Shown piece by piece: positions 40,336 to 50,223 of a stretch of 64,000 nucleotides of DNA; the stretch's first letter is position 1; each line of letters begins with the position of its first letter. Position numbers and translations under genes: made by a program. Source of the stretch: an uncultured Microbacterium sp. (GTDB lineage Bacteria > Actinomycetota > Actinomycetes > Actinomycetales > Microbacteriaceae). The notes under the pieces were generated by a model that did no database searches, had not been told where the DNA came from, and worked only from the letters and a program-made list of their open reading frames with translations. The DNA is taken from the NCBI GenBank assembly GCA_913774845.1, contig CAJYJO010000015.1:17866-81865 (forward strand), in the 5' to 3' direction.

Positions 40336-40598
40336 GTGCGCCGAACTCCGGAAAAACGGCGCCCGAGCGGCGGAAACACCGCTGAATCCCGGGCGACGAC
40401 CCGGAATCTCCGGAGTCCGGCACGGCCCGGCTCCGCTTGGGACCGAGCGACGCACGGCCTGTGGGCGGCCGGGGGACGCGGCCGTTACGCGGCCAGGGGT
40501 GCGCCGAACTCCGGAAAAACGGCGCCCGAGCGGCGGAAACACCGCTGAATCCCGGGCGACGACCCGGAATCTCCGGAGTCCGGCACGGCCCGGCTCCC
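40336..40598. repeat. Two identical 100-base elements with inverted ends
   Basis: Copies at 40336-40435 and 40499-40598 are essentially identical. In each, ACTCCGGA near the start is repeated in inverse (TCCGGAGT) 56 bases later. They are followed by partial copies with related ends (ACTCAGCAG, CTCAGGAGTTCGG) up to 40670. The 578-base gap 40088-40665 holds these and a G-rich stretch (40105-40330) of GGGCGG-type runs, with no gene. Confidence 0.8.
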
Positions 40599-40665
40599 CG
40601 ACTCAGCAGTCCGGCGCAGCCCGCCTCCCGAACTCAGCAGCCCGGCACGGCCCGCGTCCCGAGCC

Positions 40666-41664
40666 TCAGGAGTTCGGCGAGCCTGCGGTGCGCGGCCCGC
40701 CCCGGAAGAAGTCCACGCCCAGGTCGGGATGGTCGACGAAGACGCCGTCGAGCTCCGCGTCGCGCAGCACCGCCCACTCCGACCGGTAGTCACCGAAGGC
40801 GGCGTCACCCCCGGGCCGCCGATACGCGGGGAGGAGGAACGCGTTCTCGGGGCGACACGTCCACGTGAACACCCGCAGGCCGAGCCGCTGCGCCTCGGCG
40901 ACGAAGCGCGTGGGGCCGCTCGCCCGGCCGCTTCGGTCCGGCGCGAGGACGAGCCGTCGGTCGGGGCTGATGCCCTCGACCTCCTCGGCGAGCGCCGTCA
41001 GCCCCGCGGGCCGGAGCATGTCGGCGTAGGTCGGCTCGCCGTCACGATGGTCCGCGGGCACCCCGTCCGCCTCGATCAGCTGCACGAGCGGAATCCGGAT
41101 GCCACGCTCCCGCAGCCGCGCGAGCACTCGCGGCTCGAACGACTCGATGACGAGGGTGTCCTCGGCATCCCGCCAACCCGCCGCGCGCAGCTCGGCGTCG
41201 ACGAGCTCGGCCAGGTCGAATCCGAGTCGGGCGAAGGATGCCGCGTGCTTGATCTCGAGGACGACACCGACGCCGCGCTCGCGCGCGAGGTCGAGGACCT
41301 CGCGCAGGGACAGCACCGGCTCGGTGTCGTCGTGCGCCGCGCTGGCCGGGCGGAGCGCCGGGATGCGCTCGCGACAGCGGAGGGTCCGCACCTCGTCCCA
41401 GGTGAAGTCCTCGGCGAAGAACCCGGTGAGCAGCTCGCCGTCGACGACCTTCGAGGTGAAGCGGTGGGCGAATTCCGGACGCGTCGAGACGTCCGTCGTC
41501 GCAGAGATCTCGTTCTCGTGACGCACGACCAGCACGCCGTCCCGGGTGGGCACGACGTCGGGCTCGACGGCATCCACTCCCGCCTCGATCGCGCGCAGAT
41601 ACGAACCGCGGGAGTGCTCGGGCAGATATCCGGGGGCACCGCGATGACCGATCACGACAGGCAC
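40666..41664 (-). CDS. Glycerophosphodiester phosphodiesterase
   Basis: 332 residues, GTG start with TAGCGT six bases upstream (41671-41676), a leaderless-type promoter. It hydrolyses glycerophosphodiesters to glycerol-3-phosphate and an alcohol. Catalytic marks: VIGHRGAPGYLPEHS at the N-terminus with the HR and E...H pairs, EPDVVPTRDGVLVVRHE, and later VVLEIKH. A TIM barrel, cytoplasmic, as no signal is present. The final codons AAC TCC TGA lie in the arm of a repeat element, so the C-terminus was probably altered by its insertion. Confidence 0.92.
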   Translation of the reverse strand: MPVVIGHRGAPGYLPEHSRGSYLRAIEAGVDAVEPDVVPTRDGVLVVRHENEISATTDVSTRPEFAHRFTSKVVDGELLTGFFAEDFTWDEVRTLRCRERIPALRPASAAHDDTEPVLSLREVLDLARERGVGVVLEIKHAASFARLGFDLAELVDAELRAAGWRDAEDTLVIESFEPRVLARLRERGIRIPLVQLIEADGVPADHRDGEPTYADMLRPAGLTALAEEVEGISPDRRLVLAPDRSGRASGPTRFVAEAQRLGLRVFTWTCRPENAFLLPAYRRPGGDAAFGDYRSEWAVLRDAELDGVFVDHPDLGVDFFRGGPRTAGSPNS

Positions 41665-41751
41665 GTCGACACGCTAGCCAGCGCGGGTGAACGGAGGGTC
41701 CGCTCTGAGCAGAATCCCAGTCAACACGGGGATTCTCGCGGGGCCCTCGGC

Positions 41752-41778
41752 TAGTGTTGTCTGACAGCACGGTGCTGT
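41752..41778 (+). promoter_or_regulatory. Promoter with dyad before the Bax-inhibitor family gene
   Basis: TAGTGT (41752-41757) could be a -10 box. Directly after it the perfect dyad ACAGCAcggTGCTGT (41764-41778) covers the predicted transcription start. The gene has its own ribosome site (GGAG) further down. Confidence 0.4.
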
Positions 41779-41806
41779 GATCACCATCTTTGGAGTGTGA
41801 GTTCCC

Positions 41807-42679
41807 GTGGCCCTCAACAACCCGGCATTCAATACCCCGGCGTTCCAGGACCCTCGAGCCGGTGGCGCTAACACGCGCTACAGCCCGCCCCCGGCCGTCG
41901 ACCCCGCCGCCGCCGCGACCATCGAAGGCGCCTACGCGGCCCCGTCCGCGAGCGCCGTCGACACCGGCCGCATGACGGTCGAAGACACCGTCATGAAGAC
42001 GCTGGCCCTGTTCGGCATCCTCGTCGTGACCGCCGTCGTCGGCTGGATCTGGACGATGAGCGGCGTCACCGCCGCCAACCCGCAGCCCAGCGCGCTGCCC
42101 ATGATCATCGGCGGCCTCGGCGGCTTCGTGCTCGCCATGGTCGCGATCTTCAAGAAGAAGCCCTCCGTCCCCGTCTTCGTCGCCTACGCGGCGTTCGAGG
42201 GTCTGTTCATCGGTGGCATCTCGGCCTTCTTCGAGATGATGTTCCCCGGCATCGTCCTGCAGGCCACGCTCGGCACGCTGTCGGTCGTCGGCGTGACGCT
42301 CGCGCTCTTCGCCAGCGGCAAGGTCCGCGCCTCGGCCCGCGCCACCAAGATCTTCATGATCGCGATGGTCGGCTACCTGGTTTTCAGCCTGCTGAACCTC
42401 GGCCTCATGCTGTTCAACGTGCCTCTCGCGGGCGGCGCCTTCGGCCTCCGCAGCGGCATCGAGATCTTCGGCATCCCGCTCGGCGTCATCATCGGCGTGG
42501 TCGTGGTCATCATGGCCGCCTACTCGCTGGTGCTCGACTTCGACCAGATCCAGCGCGGCGTCCGCAACGGCGCCCCGCGCGTGTACGGCTGGGTCGGCGC
42601 CTTCGGCATCATGGTCACCGTCGTGTGGCTGTACGTCGAGATCCTCCGCCTCATCGCGATCGTGCGCGGCAACAACTGA
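41807..42679 (+). CDS. Bax inhibitor-1/YccA family membrane protein
   Basis: 290 residues, GTG start. A polar N-terminus of about 60 residues rich in alanine, asparagine and proline is followed by seven membrane segments. The family pattern is clear: VPVFVAYAAFEGLFIGGIS in the third helix region and LVLDFDQIQRGVRNGAP before the last helix, with the aspartates that in BsYetJ control pH-sensitive calcium leak. Likely an ion leak channel or stress membrane protein. A perfect hairpin follows. Confidence 0.9.
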   Translation: MALNNPAFNTPAFQDPRAGGANTRYSPPPAVDPAAAATIEGAYAAPSASAVDTGRMTVEDTVMKTLALFGILVVTAVVGWIWTMSGVTAANPQPSALPMIIGGLGGFVLAMVAIFKKKPSVPVFVAYAAFEGLFIGGISAFFEMMFPGIVLQATLGTLSVVGVTLALFASGKVRASARATKIFMIAMVGYLVFSLLNLGLMLFNVPLAGGAFGLRSGIEIFGIPLGVIIGVVVVIMAAYSLVLDFDQIQRGVRNGAPRVYGWVGAFGIMVTVVWLYVEILRLIAIVRGNN

Positions 42680-42693
42680 CGCACCGACTCGCA

Positions 42694-42726
42694 CGAAGGG
42701 CCGTCCCGTTCCGGGGCGGCCCTTCG
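42694..42726 (+). terminator. Hairpin terminator after the Bax-inhibitor family gene
   Basis: CGAAGGGCCG (42694-42703) pairs perfectly with CGGCCCTTCG (42717-42726), followed by a short T-containing stretch. Confidence 0.75.
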
Positions 42727-42906
42727 TCGTTCCCGTCCCGATTCGCCCGCCGGCACCGCCCCGTTGAGTGTCACCACGGACCCGCGCACCGGGTGGTGCG
42801 GACACCCGACGCGCACGACGGGTCCATGAACCGCGCGCCGACCCCCGATCCGCCCGCGCGCCGCAAGGGGCAGCTGGCGCGCGCGGCCCGGCGCTAGCCT
42901 CGCGCC

Positions 42907-44139
42907 ATGAGCCCCTCGAAGACTCCCCCCGAGATCCTCGACATCGACGGCCACGAGGTGCGCGTCACGAGCCCCGACCGGGTCGTCTTCACCGAGCCCG
43001 GCCTCACCAAACTCGACCTCGTGCGGTACTACCTCTCGGTCGCCGAGGGCGCGTTGCGCGGTGCCGGCGGTCGGCCCATGGTGCTCAAGCGCTTCTCGAA
43101 GGGTCTCGACCAGGAGCCGTTCTTCCAGAAGCGGGTGCCCGACACGCATCCCGACTTCATCGACACCGCGACCCTGCACTATGCCTCCGGCACCTCCGCG
43201 GAGGAGACGGTGATCCGGGATGCCGCCGGCCTGGCGTGGGTCGTCAACCTCGGCTGCCTCGATCTGAACCCGCACCCCGTCCGCGCCGAGGACCTCGACC
43301 ACCCCGATGAGCTCCGCGTCGACCTCGATCCGATGCCCGGGGTCGACTGGGCGCAGATCGTCGACGTCGCGTTCATCGCCCGCGAGGTGCTCGAGGACCA
43401 CGGGCTCGTCGGATGGCCCAAGACCTCCGGGTCACGGGGCCTCCACATCCTCGTGCGCATCCGTCCCGAGTGGGACTACGCCGACGTGCGCCTCGCCGCC
43501 GAGACGCTCGCTCGCGAGGTCGAGAACCGCGCGCCCGGCCTGGCGACCGCCCGCTGGTGGAAGGAGGAGCGCGGTGAGAGCGTCTTCGTCGACTTCAACC
43601 AGAACGCCAAGGACCGCACGGTCGCCTCCGCCTACTCGATCCGGGCGCTCCCCGACGCCCGCGTCTCGACGCCGCTGACCTGGGATGAGGTCCGCGACCG
43701 ACGCCCCGAGGAGTTCACCGTCCTCACCGTGCCCGGGCGCTTCCGCACGGTCGGCGATCCGCACGCCGGCATCGACGACGCCGCCGGCTCCCTCGATGCC
43801 CTCCTCGCCCTGGCGAAGCAGCTCGGCCCCGCCGAGAAGCCCCCGCGCGGGTCCGACGGATCCGGTCGCCGCACCTCCACCATGCCGCTCATCGAGGTCG
43901 CCCGCACCAAGACCAAGCCCGAGGCGCTCGAGGCTCTCGAGACGTGGCGGCAACGGCATCCCGACGCGGCGGCGCAGCTCCACCCCGCCGATGTGCTCGT
44001 CGACGGTATGCGGGGGTCGAGCTCGCTCTGGTACCGCGTGCGCGTGAATCTGCAGCACATCCCGGATGCCGAGCGCCCCGCGCAAGAGGATCTGATCGCC
44101 GACTACGACCCCTGGGCCGGCCGTTCCGGACCGGCCTGA
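42907..44139 (+). CDS. LigD-type DNA primase-polymerase (stand-alone), second copy
   Basis: 410 residues. DxD metal site D139/D141 in RVDLDPMPGVD, and the family marks KTSGSRGLHILVRI, WWKEERGESVFVDFNQ and KDRTVASAYS. It differs from the first copy by an additional C-terminal region of about 110 residues with TRTKPEALEALETW-like helices (here KTKPEALEALETW) and a late SSLWYRVRVNLQHIP. This pattern fits the PolD/PrimPol-C group that partners LigC in mycobacteria. TAGCCT six bases before the ATG (42895-42900) indicates a leaderless transcript. Confidence 0.9.
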   Translation: MSPSKTPPEILDIDGHEVRVTSPDRVVFTEPGLTKLDLVRYYLSVAEGALRGAGGRPMVLKRFSKGLDQEPFFQKRVPDTHPDFIDTATLHYASGTSAEETVIRDAAGLAWVVNLGCLDLNPHPVRAEDLDHPDELRVDLDPMPGVDWAQIVDVAFIAREVLEDHGLVGWPKTSGSRGLHILVRIRPEWDYADVRLAAETLAREVENRAPGLATARWWKEERGESVFVDFNQNAKDRTVASAYSIRALPDARVSTPLTWDEVRDRRPEEFTVLTVPGRFRTVGDPHAGIDDAAGSLDALLALAKQLGPAEKPPRGSDGSGRRTSTMPLIEVARTKTKPEALEALETWRQRHPDAAAQLHPADVLVDGMRGSSSLWYRVRVNLQHIPDAERPAQEDLIADYDPWAGRSGPA

Positions 44140-44184
44140 CCCGAGGACACGGCGCCAGGCGGGACCCGGAGGACGCCGTCCGGC

Positions 44185-45552
44185 TCAGCGCCGCCGCTCA
44201 CGCCCCAGCGCCTCCCGACAGGCCGCCGCCAGCGTCCGCATGGCCCGGGCCGGACTCAGCGTCGTCGCGGCCTCGCGGGCCTCGCGTGACAGACGCTCGC
44301 GCAGCGCGGCATCCGTCGACACCCGCCGCAGCGCACCGGCGAGCGCGTCCTCGTCGCCGTCCGGCACCAGGATGCCACCGCCCCCGGCCAGCATGTCGCG
44401 CGGGCCGTAGCGGATGTCGTAGGCGACGACGGGCGTCCCGTGCGCGAGGGCCTCGGCGAGAGCGAGCCCCTGCCCCTCGAACGCCGAGGTGGTGAGGTAC
44501 ACCGCGGCCCGGTCGAGGACGGCACCCGGGTCGGTGGTCAGCCCGGGGAGAGCGACGGAGTCCGTGAGGTCCAGCTGCTCCACGAGCGCCTCGAGCGCAC
44601 CGCGCTGCGCACCCTCGCCCCACAGCTCCAGGCGCGCGCCGGTGATGTCGGCGGCCGCGTGCGCGAAGGCGCGGACGGCGTGGTCCAGCCGCTTGCCGGG
44701 GGCCAGACGACCGAGGACGACCACCCGTCCCGCGTCGCGCTCGGCCGACGGCACGACCACGTCGGGCACGGGAACCGCGTGCGGAGCGACGAGATCGTTG
44801 GCCGCGTCGCCGAAGCGGTCGCGCACATCGGCGCGCTGATGGGCCGTCGGCCACAGCACCGCGTCGAAGCGCGGCGAGATCTCGAACCAGCGTCGCCACA
44901 GGGCGTTGAGGTCGGAATCCTCGCGGTAGGGCGGCTCCAGATGAATGGTGTGGACGGTGTGCAGGATCCGCACGCGGTCGTCGCCCCAGCCCACGATGAG
45001 TTCGCCGAGCTGCCGCGACTCGCAGATGACGACGATCGGACGGTCGTTCTCGGCCCGGAGCTCCGACGCGAGATGCGTCAGCCACGCCCGATAAAGGGCG
45101 CCAAATCCGTCGACGATGCCCACCGGCTCCCCCGTGGTGTCGCGCACGACGATCGGCGCCGTCGTCAGGTGCCAGTCCGGGTCGACGACGATCGGCAGCG
45201 ACACCGTGCCCCCCGCGACGTCGCGGTACTCCAGGGCGGGATCGGGCCGCCCGTCGTGAGCGGCCTCGCGCAGCCAGTCCGCCGCACCGCCCGCGGGCGC
45301 GACCGCCTCGTCGAAGAGGTTCCGGAAGACCTCGGATGCCGCCGCGGCCCCGCGCTCCACGAAGGTCGCCCGGTGTATCGCGTGGGCGTCGACCGCACCC
45401 GGGTCGACCGTGAGCAGCAGCGGTGCCGCACCGGCATCCGTCATCTGACGCGCGCGGGCGAGCGTGGAGATCGTGTACCCGCCGTCGAGGTCGGGGATGA
45501 GCCGGCTCGAGAGGATGAGATACCAGGCGTCGGGGAACTCGGCGTCGCTCAC
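44185..45552 (-). CDS. Family-4-type glycosyltransferase, teichoic-acid glucosyltransferase-like
   Basis: 455 residues from GTG at 45552, supported by GGGAGG upstream. The N-terminal half has a GT-B fold with a beta-rich insertion (about residues 95-165). The C-terminal half shows VVVLGRLAPGKRLDHAVRAF, LELWGEGAQRGALE, and the nucleotide-sugar site EGQGLALAEALAHGTPVVAY followed by YGPRDMLAGGGG. The latter resembles poly(glycerol-phosphate) or poly(ribitol-phosphate) alpha-glucosyltransferases (TarM/GtfA-like). Probable role: adding hexose or N-acetylhexosamine to a wall polymer or glycoprotein from UDP-sugar in the cytoplasm. Confidence 0.85.
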   Translation of the reverse strand: MSDAEFPDAWYLILSSRLIPDLDGGYTISTLARARQMTDAGAAPLLLTVDPGAVDAHAIHRATFVERGAAAASEVFRNLFDEAVAPAGGAADWLREAAHDGRPDPALEYRDVAGGTVSLPIVVDPDWHLTTAPIVVRDTTGEPVGIVDGFGALYRAWLTHLASELRAENDRPIVVICESRQLGELIVGWGDDRVRILHTVHTIHLEPPYREDSDLNALWRRWFEISPRFDAVLWPTAHQRADVRDRFGDAANDLVAPHAVPVPDVVVPSAERDAGRVVVLGRLAPGKRLDHAVRAFAHAAADITGARLELWGEGAQRGALEALVEQLDLTDSVALPGLTTDPGAVLDRAAVYLTTSAFEGQGLALAEALAHGTPVVAYDIRYGPRDMLAGGGGILVPDGDEDALAGALRRVSTDAALRERLSREAREAATTLSPARAMRTLAAACREALGRERRR

Positions 45553-45632
45553 GCCCCCATCCTCCCGCACCCGGCGGCGGGTCCTCGACGTGTCAGGGGT
45601 CGGCGGGCGCGTCGGCTCGATGGGGCGCCCGG

Positions 45633-45721
45633 AATGGCCCCGGGGCGCCGCCCGCGCGGGCCGTCCGCCCTCCGGGGCGCTGCGGGTGGCCCCGGGGCGA
45701 CGGAAGTGGCCCCGGGGCCAC
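45633..45721. repeat. Copies of the paired GTGGCCCCGGGGCCAC palindrome
   Basis: GTGGCCCCGGGGCGAC at 45686-45701 and the perfect palindrome at 45706-45721 keep the 20-base step seen at 21.3 kb; a weaker relative, ATGGCCCCGGGGCGCC, lies about 50 bases before. They are in the gap upstream of the glycosyltransferase gene. Confidence 0.75.
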
Positions 45722-45789
45722 CTCGCCACACGACACGCGGAGTCTTCCGAGGCCCGGTGGTGGCCGCCGCTTCGCCTCATGCCGCATCG

Positions 45790-46060
45790 ATGCAGAGCGC
45801 CGCCGACGCCGGACGGCGAAGGGGCACCGTCTCCGGGTCGATCGGGGAAGGGGCCCCGCATACCCTCACCGGCTGAGGACAGAGCAACGGCGCCGCCGTC
45901 CGGTGGAGGGGTGTCGTCTTCGAGTCGATCGGGGAAGGGGCCCCGCTCTCCATACCCTCAACGGAAAGACAGAGCGCCGCCGACGCCGGACGGCAGAGGG
46001 GCACCGTCTCCGGGTCGATCGGGGAAGGGGCCCCGCTCTCGACCCGGAGGCGGTGCCCCG
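45790..46060. repeat. Three imperfect tandem copies of a ~90-base repeat
   Basis: The core TCGATCGGGGAAGGGGCCCC occurs at 45838, 45925 and 46015, at 87- and 90-base steps. Copies one and three are nearly identical over about 70 bases; the middle one is diverged. Together with the palindromes before it this fills the 548-base gap 45553-46100. No gene seen there. Confidence 0.8.
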
Positions 46061-46100
46061 GAGCCGGCCGACGTCGTCGGCGCGGGAGCCGGCTAGACGC

Positions 46101-47677
<1,577 letters not shown>

Positions 47678-47681
<4 letters not shown>

Positions 47682-48199
47682 CGGTTGCCTTCCGAGGCGG
47701 AGACGGGAGCGGAGGCCTGCGCGGCCTCGCGCTCGGCGAGATAGGCGCGCACGCCGCGGGCGGTGCGCACTTCGAGGATGAAGGAGAGGAACGGCACCAC
47801 GCCACCGAGGGCGAGGAACACGAAGCGACGGAACGGCCACCGCATCAGGCTCCACACGCGGAAGCACGAGATGAGGTACACGACGTAGAACCAGCCGTGG
47901 GCGACGAGGATCGCGAGCGAGACGTTCACCCCGTCGCCGGTGGACAGGATCTCGCATCCGTTGCCGCCCGGCACGAACAGCGAGAACCACTGGCAGTCGG
48001 GGCCGGGCACGGCGTCGGCGAACCACAGGAAGCCGCCGGATCCGCCGAGGAACAGCTCCACGTGAATGGGGGTGTACTTCAGGATCATCTCGGCGACCAG
48101 CAGCAGCAGGCCGATACCGGTGATGATCGAGCAGATCTGGTAGAACTTCAGGGCTCCGCGGATCGCCGGGAACGAGGCGAGCTTGGGGGCGCGGGGCAT
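47678..48199 (-). CDS. DUF3817 membrane protein
   Basis: 173 residues with four hydrophobic segments. The DUF3817 pattern is at the C-terminal half: [30 protein letters not shown], then FLSFILEVR. It sits between the SURF1 and guaA genes, as in other Microbacteriaceae and related actinobacteria. The function is unknown; the family is often noted next to guaA. TAGACT lies seven bases before the ATG (48207-48212). It contains four cysteines in an external loop (GPDCQW, NGCEIL). Confidence 0.85.
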
Positions 48200-48209
48200 G
48201 GATGCCAGT

Positions 48210-49079
48210 CTAGTCGCGCGATTCCGCGGCGCCCGCCGCGAGGGCCTCGGACTGCTCGTCCTCGAGATCTTCGACCTCTTTCTCCCAGGCGTCGCGCGCG
48301 AGGCGGTACCAGAGGTAGAGGGCGAACCCCGCGAAGATGGCCCACTCGGCGGCGTAGAAGATGTTCAGCCAGTTGACGCGCGAGCGCTCGTCGGGCGCCG
48401 GCGAGGCGATGGGCTCGAGGGGCCCGATGGCCGTCTGCGAGGTCACGAACTGCCGGTACACGTCGAGGCCCTCGATGTCGTGCCAGCGGCCGAGCAGCAT
48501 GGCCGGCGACATGCGCGTGAGCGTCTGCGGGTCGGCCCCCGACGGCGGCACCGACGGTCCCTCGTCGGAGATGAGACGTCCGGTGATCTGCACGACCGCC
48601 GTGGGATCGGCCTCGGCGGCGGCGCGCAGGTCGGCGGCGGCCGCGTTCGCCGCGTCGCTCGAGGCCGTCCACCCGGTCGCGACGGCGATCGAGGTGGGCG
48701 CGTCGGCACCGGCGACGCGGAGCTGGCCGGTGACCCAGTACCCCTCGACGTCGTTGTTGAAGCGCGACGAGACGACGATGAAATCGGATGCCACCCACGT
48801 GCCGCTGACCTCGACCCGCTGTCCCACGAGGGGCTCGGGCAGATAGTCACCGGGCTGCACGATCTCGGCGAGCGGCTGCACGACCTCGGTCATTCCGGGC
48901 TCGGGCGGCGAGGTGTCGACGGCCCGGCCCAGCTGCCACTGGCCGAGCCAGGCGAGGGCGCCGGCGACCAGCAGCGAGAACGCCAGCAGCGCGATCCATC
49001 GCGGCCGCAGCATGACCTCCCGCAGCGTCGGCGGGAAGACCTGCGGCGGCAGCGGATCGGTCGCGGGGGCGGACGTCAT
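48210..49079 (-). CDS. SURF1-family protein
   Basis: 289 residues. Two membrane helices bracket the protein (about 27-47 and 240-262) and the middle part is extracellular, the SURF1 topology. Family marks are LGQWQLGR after the first helix and the late RVNWLNIFYAAEW before the second. SURF1 proteins help assemble haem A into the aa3-type cytochrome oxidase, which suits an aerobic actinobacterium. It follows the guaB3 gene by 14 bases in the same direction and is likely cotranscribed. Confidence 0.9.
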   Translation of the reverse strand: MTSAPATDPLPPQVFPPTLREVMLRPRWIALLAFSLLVAGALAWLGQWQLGRAVDTSPPEPGMTEVVQPLAEIVQPGDYLPEPLVGQRVEVSGTWVASDFIVVSSRFNNDVEGYWVTGQLRVAGADAPTSIAVATGWTASSDAANAAAADLRAAAEADPTAVVQITGRLISDEGPSVPPSGADPQTLTRMSPAMLLGRWHDIEGLDVYRQFVTSQTAIGPLEPIASPAPDERSRVNWLNIFYAAEWAIFAGFALYLWYRLARDAWEKEVEDLEDEQSEALAAGAAESRD

Positions 49080-49092
49080 GCGGTCTCCGGCG

Positions 49093-50214
49093 TCAGTGGC
49101 CGTAGGGGGCCACGACGACCTCGACGCGTTGGAACTCCTTGAGGTCGGAGTACCCGGTCGTGGCCATCGACTTCTTCAGCGCACCGATGAGGTTGGCGGT
49201 GCCGTCGGCGACGGGCGCCGGGCCGTAGAGCACCTGCTCGAGCGGGCCGACGCGGTCGACGGCGACGCGGCGTCCGCGCGGCAGCTTCGGGTGGTGCGAT
49301 TCGGGACCCCAGTGGAACCCCCGGCCCGGGGCGTCGGTCGCGCGCGCGAGCGCGACGCCGAGCATGACGGCGTCGGCGCCCATGGCGAGAGCCTTCACGA
49401 TGTCTCCGGAGGTGCCCACGCCGCCGTCGGCGATCACGTGCACGTAGCGTCCGCCGGACTCGTCGAGGTAGTCGCGGCGCGCGCCCGCGACGTCGGCGAC
49501 GGCCGTGGCCATGGGGGCGTGCAGGCCCAGGGTGGCGCGGGTGGTGGAGGCGGCTCCGCCGCCGAAGCCGACGAGCACGCCCGCCGCTCCCGTGCGCATG
49601 AGGTGCAGGGCCGCGGTGTAGGTGGCCGCGCCGCCCACGATGACCGGCACGTCGAGGTCGTAGATGAACTTCTTGAGGTTCAGGGGCTCGGCCACGCTCG
49701 ACACGTGCTCGGCCGAGACCGTGGTCCCTCGGATGACGAAGAGGTCGACGCCCGCGGCGACGACGGTCTCGTAGAGGTCGTGCGTGCGCTGCGGGGTGAG
49801 GGCGCCCGCGACGGTGACGCCCGCGGCGCGCACCTCGGCGAGACGGTCGCGCACGAGCTCTGGCTTGATGGGCTCGGCGTAGAGCTCCTGCATGCGACGC
49901 GTGGCGTCGGCCTCGGGCAGGGTGGCGATCTCGGCCAGGAGGGGCTCGGGGTCGTCGTACCGCGTCCATAGACCCTCGAGGTCGAGCACGCCGAGTCCGC
50001 CGAGTCGACCGAGCTCGATCGCGGTGCGCGGGCTCACGACGGAGTCCATCGGCGCGCCCAGCACGGGGATCTCGAACGGGAAGGCGTCGATCGTCCAGGC
50101 CGTCGAGACGTCTTCGGGGTTGCGCGTGCGCCGCGACGGCACGACGGCGATGTCGTCGAAGGTGTAGGCGCGGCGGGCGCGCTTGGCGCGGCCGAGATCG
50201 ATCTCCATGGTCAC
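49093..50214 (-). CDS. guaB3: GuaB3-type IMP dehydrogenase paralogue
   Basis: 373 residues, shorter than IMPDH because the CBS domains are missing. The barrel is IMPDH-like (DDIAVVPSRRTRNPEDV, APMDSVVS, VIADGGVGTSGDI) but the catalytic loop reads GGAASTTRATLG, with serine or alanine where IMPDH has cysteine. In actinobacteria this protein is called GuaB3; recent work on cyanobacterial relatives indicates GMP reductase activity for some GuaB3 proteins, but those keep a catalytic cysteine. The GTG at 50214 is chosen because TAGGCT stands six bases upstream (50221-50226). Confidence 0.88.
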   Translation of the reverse strand: MTMEIDLGRAKRARRAYTFDDIAVVPSRRTRNPEDVSTAWTIDAFPFEIPVLGAPMDSVVSPRTAIELGRLGGLGVLDLEGLWTRYDDPEPLLAEIATLPEADATRRMQELYAEPIKPELVRDRLAEVRAAGVTVAGALTPQRTHDLYETVVAAGVDLFVIRGTTVSAEHVSSVAEPLNLKKFIYDLDVPVIVGGAATYTAALHLMRTGAAGVLVGFGGGAASTTRATLGLHAPMATAVADVAGARRDYLDESGGRYVHVIADGGVGTSGDIVKALAMGADAVMLGVALARATDAPGRGFHWGPESHHPKLPRGRRVAVDRVGPLEQVLYGPAPVADGTANLIGALKKSMATTGYSDLKEFQRVEVVVAPYGH

Positions 50215-50223
50215 CCGCCCAGC

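Noticed and set aside
45790-46060. CRISPR array
   Set aside because: Units are about 90 bases, diverged and without spacer structure.
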